This document shows positions 18,984 through 27,660 of a stretch of DNA of 64,000 bases, one piece after another. The position numbers and the translations under genes are program-made. Position 1 is the stretch's first letter. Each line of letters starts with the position of its first letter. The stretch covers positions 1 to 64,000 of the forward strand of contig NZ_JAHHZS010000007.1 of NCBI RefSeq assembly GCF_022606295.1, in the 5' to 3' direction. The stretch is from Arthrobacter bambusae (lineage in GTDB: Bacteria > Actinomycetota > Actinomycetes > Actinomycetales > Micrococcaceae). The notes under the pieces were generated by a model, which had not been told where the DNA came from, searched no databases, and saw nothing but the letters and a program-made list of their open reading frames with translations.

Positions 18984-19919
18984 TTACGAACTGGGGTTGC
19001 CTGATGCGAGTGCGGTGCTTTGCAAGCGTTTCGCCGTTGCCCGGAATACGGACGAGGCTTGCTGCCCGGCGGGGCTGAGCCTGCGGTTGGCAAGGTGGGC
19101 GAGGAGGATCCTCCGCGTCGGGGAGCCGGCGAGCGGAACGGCGATGATGTCTGGACGGAGCGCGCTCAGGGCGAGCTGCGGGGCCAGTGCGATGCCGATG
19201 CCCGCGGCGACCATACCCTGCGTCTCTTGGTAGTCGTTGGCCGCGAAGGCGATGCGCGGTTCGAAGCCGGCATCGCGGCAGACCCGTCGGAGGACGTCGG
19301 CCACGGGGTGTTCGTCGCGGACGATCCACTCCTGGTCTCTCAGCGTGTCGATCCGCACGGCGCGACGCGCCGCGACAGGGTGGTCGCGCGGTACGAGCAG
19401 CATGGTGGGGTCATTCATGAGCCGAACGACGTTCAGGTCCTCGTCCTCGATGCGCTCCCATGGGTAGTCCCACAGCAGCGTGAGCTCGATGTCCCTCCGC
19501 CGCAGCCGTTCGAGCAGGCCGTCGCGACGCGCGCTGACCACCGTGACGGCGACCTCCGGATGGCGCGCGCGGAAGGCGAGCACGACGTCAGGCATGAGGG
19601 AAGCCCCGACGGTGGGGAACGTCCCCATGTGCAGTTGGCCTCGCCTCAGCCCGGCGAACTCGCCCATCTCGGCCCGAGCGGCCTCGATTGTCCTGTCGAT
19701 GTCGTCCGCATATCGCAGGAGAGCCTGACCTGCATCGGTGAGCACGACGCCCCTGGGATGCCGGTCGATCAGGGCGACGCCTACTTCGTGTTCAAGCTTC
19801 GCGACCTGCTGGGAGACGGCTGACGTCGTGAAGGAGAGAGCCGCCGCGGCGGACGTCAAGGAGCCGGAACGGCTTACCTCGCGGAGCAGATGGAGCCTGT
19901 GCAGGTCAAGGTCGGCCAT
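18984..19919 (-). CDS. LysR-family transcriptional regulator
   Basis: A 311-residue regulator. The N-terminal winged helix covers about residues 3-62 (LHRLHLLREVSRSGSLTSAA, then FTTSAVSQQVAKLEHEVG). The remainder is a periplasmic-binding-like effector domain with GQLHMGTFPTVGASLMP at its start. It is divergent from prpF-like and dctA genes with 125 bp between, the usual layout for LysR control of an adjacent catabolic operon. The intergenic region has half-sites GTTTAGCA and TGCTGAAC about 40 bp apart that could form its operator. Confidence 0.88.
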   Translation of the reverse strand: MADLDLHRLHLLREVSRSGSLTSAAAALSFTTSAVSQQVAKLEHEVGVALIDRHPRGVVLTDAGQALLRYADDIDRTIEAARAEMGEFAGLRRGQLHMGTFPTVGASLMPDVVLAFRARHPEVAVTVVSARRDGLLERLRRRDIELTLLWDYPWERIEDEDLNVVRLMNDPTMLLVPRDHPVAARRAVRIDTLRDQEWIVRDEHPVADVLRRVCRDAGFEPRIAFAANDYQETQGMVAAGIGIALAPQLALSALRPDIIAVPLAGSPTRRILLAHLANRRLSPAGQQASSVFRATAKRLQSTALASGNPSS

Positions 19920-20044
19920 GCACTGAGTTTAGCAAAAGTGAAGGCCCATCAAGAATCCTGTGATTGTGCTGAACTATCGGGGAGTGGATCGTAGAAGGAG
20001 CAGGCGCCGCGAGGCGCGACCACGACACGTGAAGGAAGAAGACC

Positions 20045-21184
20045 ATGCAACTGCGCGGTCATTGGTACCGGGGCGGCACGAGCAAGTGCTGGCTCTTCGA
20101 CGCCGAAGACGTGGCACCTCACGCCGGGAGCCGCGAGGAGATCCGCAACCTGCTGGCCGATGCCTTCGGCGCAGCGGATGCCCGCCAGCTCGACGGCGTC
20201 GGCGGCGGCACCTCAACGACGTCCAAAGCAGCCGTCGTCCGGGCCACCCCCGACGGCCCGGCCGACCTCGATTACCTCTTCGCACAGGTCGGGATCGGTG
20301 ACCCTACCGTGGAACTCGGTTCCAACTGCGGCAACTGCGCCACCGCGATCGCCCTGTACGCCGTCCAGTCGGGTGTCGTTCCCCCCGGGGCGGGAACAAC
20401 ACGGGTCAGGATGCGCAACCTCAACACCGGAGCCGTGCTGAGCGGCACGATCGCCACCCCCGGCGGCAGCATCCCGACGTCGGGCATGGCCCTGGTCCCC
20501 GGCAGCAGCGCGCCGGGCGTGCCCGTGAGCCTCTCGTTCCACGCCCCGTGGGGGCGGACCACGGGCGCGGTTCTGCCGACGGGAAGCGCGGCCGACAAAA
20601 TCGCTGCTGACGGGCTTATTCTTACGGCGACCCTGGTTGACGCGGGGGCACCGGCGGTGCTGATTCCGGCTGACGAGGCAGGCATCGACCTGTCCTCGAT
20701 GACGGGCAATCTGTCCGAGCGCCTGCCAAGGCTCGTGGCAGCCCGCGCGTCTGCCGGTCTGAAGATGGGGCTGAGGAAGCCTGAAGATCCTCCGCAGAAC
20801 GCTGTGCCGAAGGTCGGCGTCGTTGCAGCGCCCGGCGACTACATCGCGGCCGACGGAACGAGGATCGCGGCGGACAGCCATGATCTGCGGGTGCGGATGC
20901 TCTCGATGCTCGCGCCCCACCCCGCCATCGGCCTGACGTCCGCCGTGGCAGTTTCCCTCGCTGCTGCCCTGCCTGGATCGGTTGTGGCCAAGGCGCTGCG
21001 CCCGGCGGACAGTGCTCACCAAGGGCGCCGGCTTCTGCGCATCGGAACGCCTGCCGGTGTCATCACCACCGAGGTCGTCAGCGACGACAACGGTTGCGTC
21101 AGCGAGGTCGGCCTCCACCGGGCGGCCCGCCAACTCGCCGTCGCCGACATCGACGTCGCTCAGCCTGTGGCACAGACTGCCTAG
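20045..21184 (+). CDS. PrpF-family isomerase (methylaconitate/oxalomesaconate type)
   Basis: A 379-residue protein of the PrpF family, with a double diaminopimelate-epimerase-like fold. Members move a double bond or tautomerise tricarboxylates such as 2-methylaconitate or 4-oxalomesaconate. Landmarks are RGGTSKCWLF at residues 9-18, LDGVGGGTSTTSKAAVV, ELGSNCGNCATAI and PTSGMALVPG. The residue after the Lys of RGGTSK is normally Gly and is Cys here. A GGAAG ribosome site precedes the ATG. It is followed by dctA, so the pair probably imports and isomerises an organic acid under LysR control. Confidence 0.85.
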   Translation: MQLRGHWYRGGTSKCWLFDAEDVAPHAGSREEIRNLLADAFGAADARQLDGVGGGTSTTSKAAVVRATPDGPADLDYLFAQVGIGDPTVELGSNCGNCATAIALYAVQSGVVPPGAGTTRVRMRNLNTGAVLSGTIATPGGSIPTSGMALVPGSSAPGVPVSLSFHAPWGRTTGAVLPTGSAADKIAADGLILTATLVDAGAPAVLIPADEAGIDLSSMTGNLSERLPRLVAARASAGLKMGLRKPEDPPQNAVPKVGVVAAPGDYIAADGTRIAADSHDLRVRMLSMLAPHPAIGLTSAVAVSLAAALPGSVVAKALRPADSAHQGRRLLRIGTPAGVITTEVVSDDNGCVSEVGLHRAARQLAVADIDVAQPVAQTA

Positions 21185-21241
21185 CCCCTTCAATCCGCCC
21201 TAGCCATCATTTGATGCGGCATTCACCCAGGAAGTTGTTCA

Positions 21242-22552
21242 ATGAAGATCAAATCCATTCTCGGACACCTCTATGTCCAGGTACTCATCGGCGTCGCGCT
21301 CGGCATCCTCGTCGGCGCGCTGTGGCCCGACCTCGGTTCCTCCCTCAAGCCGCTCGGCGACGGTTTCGTGAAGCTTGTGAAGTTCATGATCGCGCCGATC
21401 GTCTTCTGCACCATCGTCAGCGGTATAACCTCCCTGACCGACACCAAGAAGGTCGGCCCGACCCTGATCCGTTCACTGGGCTTGTTCTACGTGCTCACGT
21501 TGGTGGCGCTGGCCATCGGCCTGGGTGCGGTCATGCTTTTCCAGCCGGGCGTGGGCATGCACATCAACCCGGCCCACCTCGATACCTCGGTCGCCTCGAA
21601 GTACACAACCCAGCTGCCCAGCAGCAACCCGGCGGACTTCCTGCTGAGCATCATCCCCACCACCTTCATCGGAGCCTTCGCCGACGGCGAAGTCCTGCCC
21701 GTACTCGTCATCGCGCTGCTTTGCGGCTTCGCCTTCAGTAAGCTCGGCGCACCCGGCCAGCTGGCCCTGAACGTGGTCAACAGCTTCAACAAACTGCTGT
21801 TCGTCGTGTTCGGCTACCTCATGAAGGTCGCCCCCATCGGGGCGTTCGGCGCCATGGCGTTCACGGTGGGCAAGTACGGAGCCCACTCGATCGGCAACCT
21901 TGGAATGTTGATCCTCGCCTTCTACGCCGCGTGCATCATCTTCGTGGTCCTCGCCCTCGGCATCCTCGCAAAGCTCACCGGTTTCAGCCTCTGGCGGATC
22001 CTGCGCTACTTCCGCGACGAGTTCCTCATCGTCCTCGCCACATCCTCCAGCGAACCCGTCCTTCCGTGCCTGCTCTCCAAGCTCGAGCGCCTCGGCTGCG
22101 ACCGCGGTGTCGTCGGCCTCGTGGTCCCGACCGGCTACTCCTTCAACCTCACCGGCACCGCGGTCTATCTCACGCTCTCCTCCATGTTCATTGCCCAGGC
22201 CTGCGACATCCATCTCAGCTGGGACCAGATCCTGCTCATGCTCGGAATGATGCTGCTGACCTCCAAAGGGGCAGCGGGCGTGACGGGCAGCGGCTTCGTC
22301 GCCCTCGTCGCGACCCTGACGATCATGCCCACGCTGCCGGTTGCCGGCGTGGCCCTCATCGTAGGCATCGACCGCTTCATGAGCGAAGCCCGCGCCCTCA
22401 CCAGCACCATGGCCAACATCGTCTCGTGCGTCGCCATCGCCAAGTGGCAGCACGCGCTCGACACCGACAAGCTCCAAACCGAACTCAAAGCTGGCTTCGT
22501 GCCCGCCGAGGCGGAAAAGCACCAGCTGAGCGAACCGGCCCTGGCCCACTGA
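21242..22552 (+). CDS. dctA: Dicarboxylate:cation symporter, DctA/DAACS family
   Basis: A 436-residue secondary transporter of C4-dicarboxylates. The protein begins ILGHLYVQVLIGVALGILVG and shows eight hydrophobic helices with two re-entrant loops. The diagnostic segments are ATSSSEPVLP in hairpin 1, VPTGYSFNLTGTAVYLTL and SKGAAGVTGSGFV in hairpin 2. The Asp/Asn region of helix 8 reads IVGIDRFMSEARALTSTMAN. It is 57 bp behind prpF-like, with AGGA before the ATG. The substrate could be succinate, fumarate, malate or a related acid. Confidence 0.93.
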   Translation: MKIKSILGHLYVQVLIGVALGILVGALWPDLGSSLKPLGDGFVKLVKFMIAPIVFCTIVSGITSLTDTKKVGPTLIRSLGLFYVLTLVALAIGLGAVMLFQPGVGMHINPAHLDTSVASKYTTQLPSSNPADFLLSIIPTTFIGAFADGEVLPVLVIALLCGFAFSKLGAPGQLALNVVNSFNKLLFVVFGYLMKVAPIGAFGAMAFTVGKYGAHSIGNLGMLILAFYAACIIFVVLALGILAKLTGFSLWRILRYFRDEFLIVLATSSSEPVLPCLLSKLERLGCDRGVVGLVVPTGYSFNLTGTAVYLTLSSMFIAQACDIHLSWDQILLMLGMMLLTSKGAAGVTGSGFVALVATLTIMPTLPVAGVALIVGIDRFMSEARALTSTMANIVSCVAIAKWQHALDTDKLQTELKAGFVPAEAEKHQLSEPALAH

Positions 22553-22777
22553 GAGAGCCCACTGCGCGTCGGGCTCCTGCCCCTGGCAGGGGCCTGACGC
22601 CAGAGTAAGAAGCACCGAAACATCTCAGAGCAGCCGCCCCGGGAGCCTGCGAAATGCGAACCAACACTCAGGGGTCCCCTCCACAAAGCCGCATCGGACA
22701 CCAGGCCCTGCATATTCCATCGCAACAGGTAACCCGAAAGTCGGGGTGCAGGAGCACGGGTCCGATGCCAACGCGGT

Positions 22778-22887
22778 GGGGAGCAGAACGCTGCTCCCCG
22801 CCGCGTCCCCACGGGGACCGGCTCAAAACTGAACTGCTCCCCGTAAGTCAGAACTGAATTCTCAGTCCAACTTTCGGGGAGCAGTTC
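22778..22887. other. Alternating hairpins built from GGGGAGCAG
   Basis: Four copies of the same 9-mer alternate in orientation: GGGGAGCAG at 22778, CTGCTCCCC at 22791 and 22835, and GGGGAGCAG at 22877. Two hairpins are possible: a tight one with a 4-base loop (22778-22799) and a 13-bp perfect stem with a 31-base loop (22831-22843 with 22875-22887). The block lies between the convergent dctA and amidase genes, so it may stop transcription from both sides. The rest of 22553-22984 holds nothing I can identify. Confidence 0.6.
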
Positions 22888-22984
22888 ATCTTGAAGATGG
22901 CCCGCCGTCTGCACTCCTGTCCAGCAGGTGCTTTCTAGAAGTGGCCGGGCTGGTGGCGCGCCGATCCGGTTTTTGGATCGAGAA

Positions 22985-25339
22985 TCAGCTCCCAGCTGGC
23001 TGGAATGAGCTTTCGCTGAGGATTTCCCGGAGCGGTTCGGTCCTGCGGAAGCGCCTGAGGACGTTGCCGGTGATCTTAGCGACGTTGTTGTCGTAGTTGT
23101 TGTGGGACAGTGCCGCGGTGTAGGCGATGGAGCCGACGGAGAAGAAGCCGCCTCCGCCGTCCAGCGCGCAGTACACGATGTCGGAACGGACTCCGGGTTG
23201 CTCTGTGGCTCCGATGCCGGGAATGGATTCGTAGACTTCTTCTGCGGCCAGGAGGTACGCGTCGGAAAGGGGCCCGGAGGTGGCGAGTACGAGGGTGCCG
23301 GGCGGTGAACCCAGTCCGGGCTGGTAGCAGTCGACCTCGGCGCCTGCGGCTCCGCCGCCCATGATGCCGAAATCGCCGATGTGTTCGTCTTCGCCGATTC
23401 CCTGGAAGATGAACCCGGCGGCCGGTGAGTGGCTGTCCTCGAGCCGCTCATAGTAGGTGCAACGGTCAAAGCCTTGAGCGGCGAATCCTACTCCTGCGAG
23501 CTTCTGGGGCGGCAGACCCTTGTTCCTCCAGATCCCGGCAAGTTCACCGGAAGTGGCGTGGCGCTTGTCTCCATACGGGGATTGGTGGGGGCGCGTGCCA
23601 CCGTCCGAGCGTCGGAGTTCCATCAGATGTGGTTGTTCGGGGTCGAAGGAGATGGTGGCGTAGAAACCGTTGCCGCCCAGGTACATGAGTCTGCCGCCGT
23701 TGGATGTGAACTCCTCCAGCGCTGTGAGCTCGTTGCGCGTCACATACTCGGGATGGCTGCCGGTGATGACCACCTGGTAGTCGCGGAGCAGGTCGTAGCC
23801 TTCGCGGTCGAGGTCCTCATCGGTGATGGCATCGAAGTCGCAGTTCTCGACTTCGAGCCAGTGCACGATGCACAAGTCCGCTGGAAGCCCCCACACACCT
23901 TCTGCCTGGAACCATGCACGGTGTTTGGGCTGCAGGGTCAGGATGGGTTTGCGGACGCTGCCGAAGACGACCCCGGACCCGTCGTTGTGGATCTCATAGC
24001 AGGAGCGCCCGAATTCGGGATGGTCCTGGAGCGTGAGGTCTTCGCGGTCGAGAATGGGGGTGCGGCTGACGATAATTTCGGCGCCGTCTGCTTCGAAGGC
24101 AATCCGGTCGTTGGCGTAGGCCAGATACGTGGCGGTAGAGAAGAGCACGGCGACGTCGTTTTTCTTTTGGCCTGCCCGGACGAAGAAGGGAAGGTACTGC
24201 TCTGCTCCGTCCGCGGTGAGTTTGGCTGCGTACACTCCGCTGGGCAGGTCCGAGGGAACGTTCAGGGTGAACGCGGCCGGCCAGCCGGCGTCGGTGATGT
24301 CGTCATCGTGGAAGTGGATCGCATCGTATTCATCGGGAACCAGCCGGAAGTCGTCGATGAGACCTGTGAACGAATGGCCCGCTACGGCGCGGGTGGGTGC
24401 GTTGTGGCATCTGCCGTGGAGCTGGTTTGTGGATTGGTCGAGTACGTCCCACAGGAGCAGTCCGTCCTCGCGGCGGCTGCGCCCAAAGTGCCAGTCAGCG
24501 ATGGTGTCGGTCGTGCCCGGGGTGGAGCGCTGGATCGAGACGCCGCCGATCTTGCCGTTGAAGCCGTTGGCCGCGAGCCATCGTTCCCCGTCCGACCGGG
24601 CGCCGGCACCGATGCGGAAAGGAGCGTCCGCGACTGCGGCTGCGGACGGTCGGGCGGCCACGACTTTTTCTTCGGGCTCCAGGGGCAGCGCCTGGTCGGT
24701 GTACCGGTTCATGATGTTGGACAGCGGAGCCTGGATGAGGCGGATGCGGCCGGCCGCCGCGTCGACTTCGACGTGGAGCGTGTACCAGTGATGGCCTTCC
24801 AAGGGGCTGTCCAGTGAAACGGACTTTACGGCCCCTTGTTCGCTCCAGATGAAGGTGGGTCGCCCGGCATCCAGGACGAGCGCGTAACCGGTAGCGGATT
24901 CCTCTGCCCAGTTTCCCAAGATGACCTGCCGGTCGTTTCCGCCCCCGAACGAGTTCTGGGTGACGTGGTAGGCGCCGAAGTTCCCGGAGCGCGAGCTCAA
25001 GGGCAGGGTGGGGTATACCTTGGCCCGGATGACCAGTCCCTCCGGGCTGGTCAGCAGTGAGGAAGGGTCGGGTATCTCGACGTAGGATCCTGGCTGGCAG
25101 GCGTACGTCGTCCCCTTTTTTTCACCATCGATTTCTGAACGGACCGGTGCTTCGAGGAATCCCGGTCCGGCTTCGCCGGTGAACCCGTGGCGTAGCCGGA
25201 CCAGCGACGCCTGGTAGGCGGAGGCTCCTTCGCAGCTGACGTGGAAGGAGAGGCTCTCTCCGGGGCGGGCAGCGAAGCGGTCGGTGTAGCCGAAGATTTT
25301 CGGTTCGGGCCGGGTCTCTGGTTTGGGTGCTGCGGTCAT
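22985..25339 (-). CDS. N,N-dimethylformamidase-like large (catalytic) subunit
   Basis: A 784-residue protein matching the large subunit of DMFase (DmfA2, about 760 residues). Known family members hydrolyse N-substituted formamides to formate and an amine with a mononuclear iron held by two Tyr and one Glu. Residues about 10-60 form a beta domain (IFGYTDRFAARPGESLSFHV), about 90-330 a laminin-G-like sandwich (RIGAGARSDGERWLAANGFN), and about 370-784 the DMFA2_C catalytic region with ITGSHPEYVTRNELTALEEF, GGRLMYLGGNGFYATISF and IMGGGAAGAEVDCYQ. ATG 25339 follows GGAGAG and is five bases after the small-subunit stop. The actual amide substrate is unknown. Confidence 0.82.
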   Translation of the reverse strand: MTAAPKPETRPEPKIFGYTDRFAARPGESLSFHVSCEGASAYQASLVRLRHGFTGEAGPGFLEAPVRSEIDGEKKGTTYACQPGSYVEIPDPSSLLTSPEGLVIRAKVYPTLPLSSRSGNFGAYHVTQNSFGGGNDRQVILGNWAEESATGYALVLDAGRPTFIWSEQGAVKSVSLDSPLEGHHWYTLHVEVDAAAGRIRLIQAPLSNIMNRYTDQALPLEPEEKVVAARPSAAAVADAPFRIGAGARSDGERWLAANGFNGKIGGVSIQRSTPGTTDTIADWHFGRSRREDGLLLWDVLDQSTNQLHGRCHNAPTRAVAGHSFTGLIDDFRLVPDEYDAIHFHDDDITDAGWPAAFTLNVPSDLPSGVYAAKLTADGAEQYLPFFVRAGQKKNDVAVLFSTATYLAYANDRIAFEADGAEIIVSRTPILDREDLTLQDHPEFGRSCYEIHNDGSGVVFGSVRKPILTLQPKHRAWFQAEGVWGLPADLCIVHWLEVENCDFDAITDEDLDREGYDLLRDYQVVITGSHPEYVTRNELTALEEFTSNGGRLMYLGGNGFYATISFDPEQPHLMELRRSDGGTRPHQSPYGDKRHATSGELAGIWRNKGLPPQKLAGVGFAAQGFDRCTYYERLEDSHSPAAGFIFQGIGEDEHIGDFGIMGGGAAGAEVDCYQPGLGSPPGTLVLATSGPLSDAYLLAAEEVYESIPGIGATEQPGVRSDIVYCALDGGGGFFSVGSIAYTAALSHNNYDNNVAKITGNVLRRFRRTEPLREILSESSFQPAGS

Positions 25340-25344
25340 TTTGT

Positions 25345-25692
25345 TTAGCTCTCCAAAAAATTCTTGCGGCGCAGCGAGAACACTCGGCGCAGCGCGTCTT
25401 CGTAACTGTGGAATGTTCCCGGCAGGAGGAGGAGATTTCCTGGTGCTCCGAGGGTGATCCTGCCGATGCCCCACGGCCCGTTGGGGCCAAGGTTCAGGAT
25501 GATCTCCTTGCCGTTGGCGGAGGCATTCCCGAGTGCCCGCACGACGCGGGCTGTCTTGTCGTCGTGGGGGCCTAATGGGCAGCGGTCGTAGGCGGCTGTT
25601 ACGTCACCTGTAAAGTCGCGACGGAGCCGGGATGAGAAACGTTCCTCGAAAATGCTCATGAGCTCGGATGAGCGGTCCGCGCTGGTACGCAT
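25345..25692 (-). CDS. N,N-dimethylformamidase-like small subunit
   Basis: A protein of about 115 residues whose C-terminal half follows the DmfA1 pattern: a PxG-type turn, a helix (KTARVVRALGNASANGKEII), and the ending FHSYEDALRRVFSLRRKNFL, which parallels the conserved F-x-x-E-E-A-x-x-x-V-F-L-R-R of known small subunits. It sits directly before the large subunit, the same order as dmfA1A2. The start is uncertain: ATG 25692 has GGGCGAAG upstream, while a GTG at 25929 would give 194 residues whose extra part shows no similarity I recognise. Confidence 0.65.
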   Translation of the reverse strand: MRTSADRSSELMSIFEERFSSRLRRDFTGDVTAAYDRCPLGPHDDKTARVVRALGNASANGKEIILNLGPNGPWGIGRITLGAPGNLLLLPGTFHSYEDALRRVFSLRRKNFLES

Positions 25693-26050
25693 CACTTCGC
25701 CCCGGTTCGGCCACGGTGGAAGTAGCCAGGCTTTGGACTGGTCCGCGGAGTCATGTAAGGGTCTCGCTTTCGTTGTTGAGGTGGTGCCGGTCGTGCGACG
25801 GGCTGGCTGGCAGGGAGACAGCCTGCTTGCGTTGACCGTGCCCAGACGTTTGTTGGCTATAACTTCCACGGTATGACCGGGCTGGCTGTGGAGGTATCGG
25901 TAGTTGTACGTACCGGTCGGGTCGCTCACGGAGTTGGTTTAGGTGGTGGCCCGGCCGTGGAGTTTCACGGACATTGATGTAGCCGAAGCACCCTCTCACG
26001 GACCCAGCCGTGGATTGGCCCCGCTGAACCCGGTGTCCGCGAGCTGTACC

Positions 26051-26090
26051 GGATCACCGGTTCTGGCTTGAGAGTCAGAACCGGTGATCC
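26051..26090. terminator. Strong hairpin between permease and amidase genes
   Basis: A perfect 15-bp stem, GGATCACCGGTTCTG with CAGAACCGGTGATCC, and a 10-base loop lie 41 bp downstream of the permease stop. There is no U-tract. It probably limits read-through from the permease into the amidase genes. Confidence 0.65.
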
Positions 26091-26130
26091 TTCCCCAGAA
26101 GGCGGCTGCAGGGTTGGTCTCGGCGGGGAT

Positions 26131-27537
26131 TTAGAGGCCGTCTTCCGTTTCAAGCGTGCGGCCGGACCGTTTCAGAACGAGTGCGACGACGGTGCCGATG
26201 GCCAGCCATGAGATGCCGATGATTTTGGCCAGGATGTTGGTGCTGTAGAGCGCGTATCCGAGCACGACAATGCCGAGCACGGGAGAGATCCAGTGGATGA
26301 AGTACTTCCTGCTGGACTGACGTACGCCGAAGTGGATAATGACGCTGATGTGAAGCAGGATGTAGGCCGTGAGGGCGCCGAAGGTGACCATGGTGACGAT
26401 GACATCGATCTGTCCCACTCCCAGCACTCCGATGATGGTGGTGAGGATCGTCACTACGATCATGGCCGCTGTCGGGACCTGGTGCTTTTTACTCACGACG
26501 GCCAGACGGCGGGGCAGCTGGCCGTCACGGGCCATTGCGAAGATCATCTTCGATGTGGTGGCGTGGGAAACCAGGACGTTGGCGAACAGTGCGATCATGG
26601 CTGTGATCAGGGTGAAGACGATCTTGAACCAGGGGGCCACTACGGTTTCGGCGATGTAGTAGAAGGCGTTGTTCACCGCGTCGCCGTCGGCGAATGGCGT
26701 GTTGTTGGGGACAAACAGGGCCGCCAAATAGACCTGTGCGACGAATAACGCGATCACGAGCCACAGGACGATCATGGTTGCTTTCGACACGGTTTTTCCG
26801 CCGCCCTTGGCTTCCTCGTTGAGCGTCGAAATCGCGTCGAAGCCGATGTAGCTCAGGGCAGCGACCGGGATGGCCGTGAAAACGAGGTCCCAGGAGAAGA
26901 ATTCAGGTTGGTAGAACGGGGCAAGGCTGAACTGCGCCCGCCCTTGGGCGATCGCGACCAAGGCCCCGCCGACGAAAACGATGAGCGCCGCGCCCTGGAT
27001 GATCAGGAAGATCATGTTCATCCGGGCCGTGACAACGATGCCGCGGAGATTGATAAAGGCCACCACAACGAGGAAACCTATGACCCAGATCCAGCCCGGA
27101 ACATCGGGCATGAGCGCTGCCATGGCGGACGCTGCGAGAATCAACAGCAGCGCCGGCAGGAGCAGGTAGTCCAGGAGGATGGCCCACCCCGACAGGAACC
27201 CCACGAACTTCGTGGTACCTAGGCGGACATACGAATATACGGACCCGGCAACGGGGTACTCCTTGGCCATTTCCTTGTAGCTGACGGCGCTGAAGTACAT
27301 GGCAATTCCGGCAACGAGGTAGACCAGCGCGGCCATGCCGTGGGAGAAATTGAAGATGGTACCGAACACGGCCACCGGGGCCAGCGGGACCATGAAGATG
27401 AGGCCGTAAACGACGACATCGGTCAAGGTCATGGTGCGGTTGAGCTCTTGCTTGTAGCCGAGCGCCCCTAGTTTTTGCTCTTCGACGTCGTTGACTCCGG
27501 CGTCGTCGGGCGACGTAGCAATACTTTCGCTTTTCAT
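26131..27537 (-). CDS. APC-family amino acid/amine permease
   Basis: A 468-residue secondary transporter of the APC superfamily with about twelve transmembrane helices. The first helix has VVVYGLIFMVPLAPVAVFGT, and helix 6 has AALSYIGFDAISTLNEEAKG, the classic FD(A/S)xST-EE motif of this family. It lies upstream of the amidase subunits on the same strand, separated by a hairpin, and next to the truncated amidase paralogue. I infer that it imports the amide substrate or exports the released amine; the solute is not determinable. Confidence 0.87.
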   Translation of the reverse strand: MKSESIATSPDDAGVNDVEEQKLGALGYKQELNRTMTLTDVVVYGLIFMVPLAPVAVFGTIFNFSHGMAALVYLVAGIAMYFSAVSYKEMAKEYPVAGSVYSYVRLGTTKFVGFLSGWAILLDYLLLPALLLILAASAMAALMPDVPGWIWVIGFLVVVAFINLRGIVVTARMNMIFLIIQGAALIVFVGGALVAIAQGRAQFSLAPFYQPEFFSWDLVFTAIPVAALSYIGFDAISTLNEEAKGGGKTVSKATMIVLWLVIALFVAQVYLAALFVPNNTPFADGDAVNNAFYYIAETVVAPWFKIVFTLITAMIALFANVLVSHATTSKMIFAMARDGQLPRRLAVVSKKHQVPTAAMIVVTILTTIIGVLGVGQIDVIVTMVTFGALTAYILLHISVIIHFGVRQSSRKYFIHWISPVLGIVVLGYALYSTNILAKIIGISWLAIGTVVALVLKRSGRTLETEDGL

Positions 27538-27660
27538 GGGCTATCTGTGCCTCTCGGAAGAATCCTAGACTTGGGCTGTGGATTCCGTAAGTGGATCTGG
27601 GTTAGTTGGATGAGCGGTTGGTGGGTGCTCAATGATGCGACTTGGCCTCGTGGGCGGAAC

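Noticed and set aside
21473..22615. 380-residue minus-strand open frame
   Set aside because: Antisense to dctA, with an acidic low-complexity translation and no domain.
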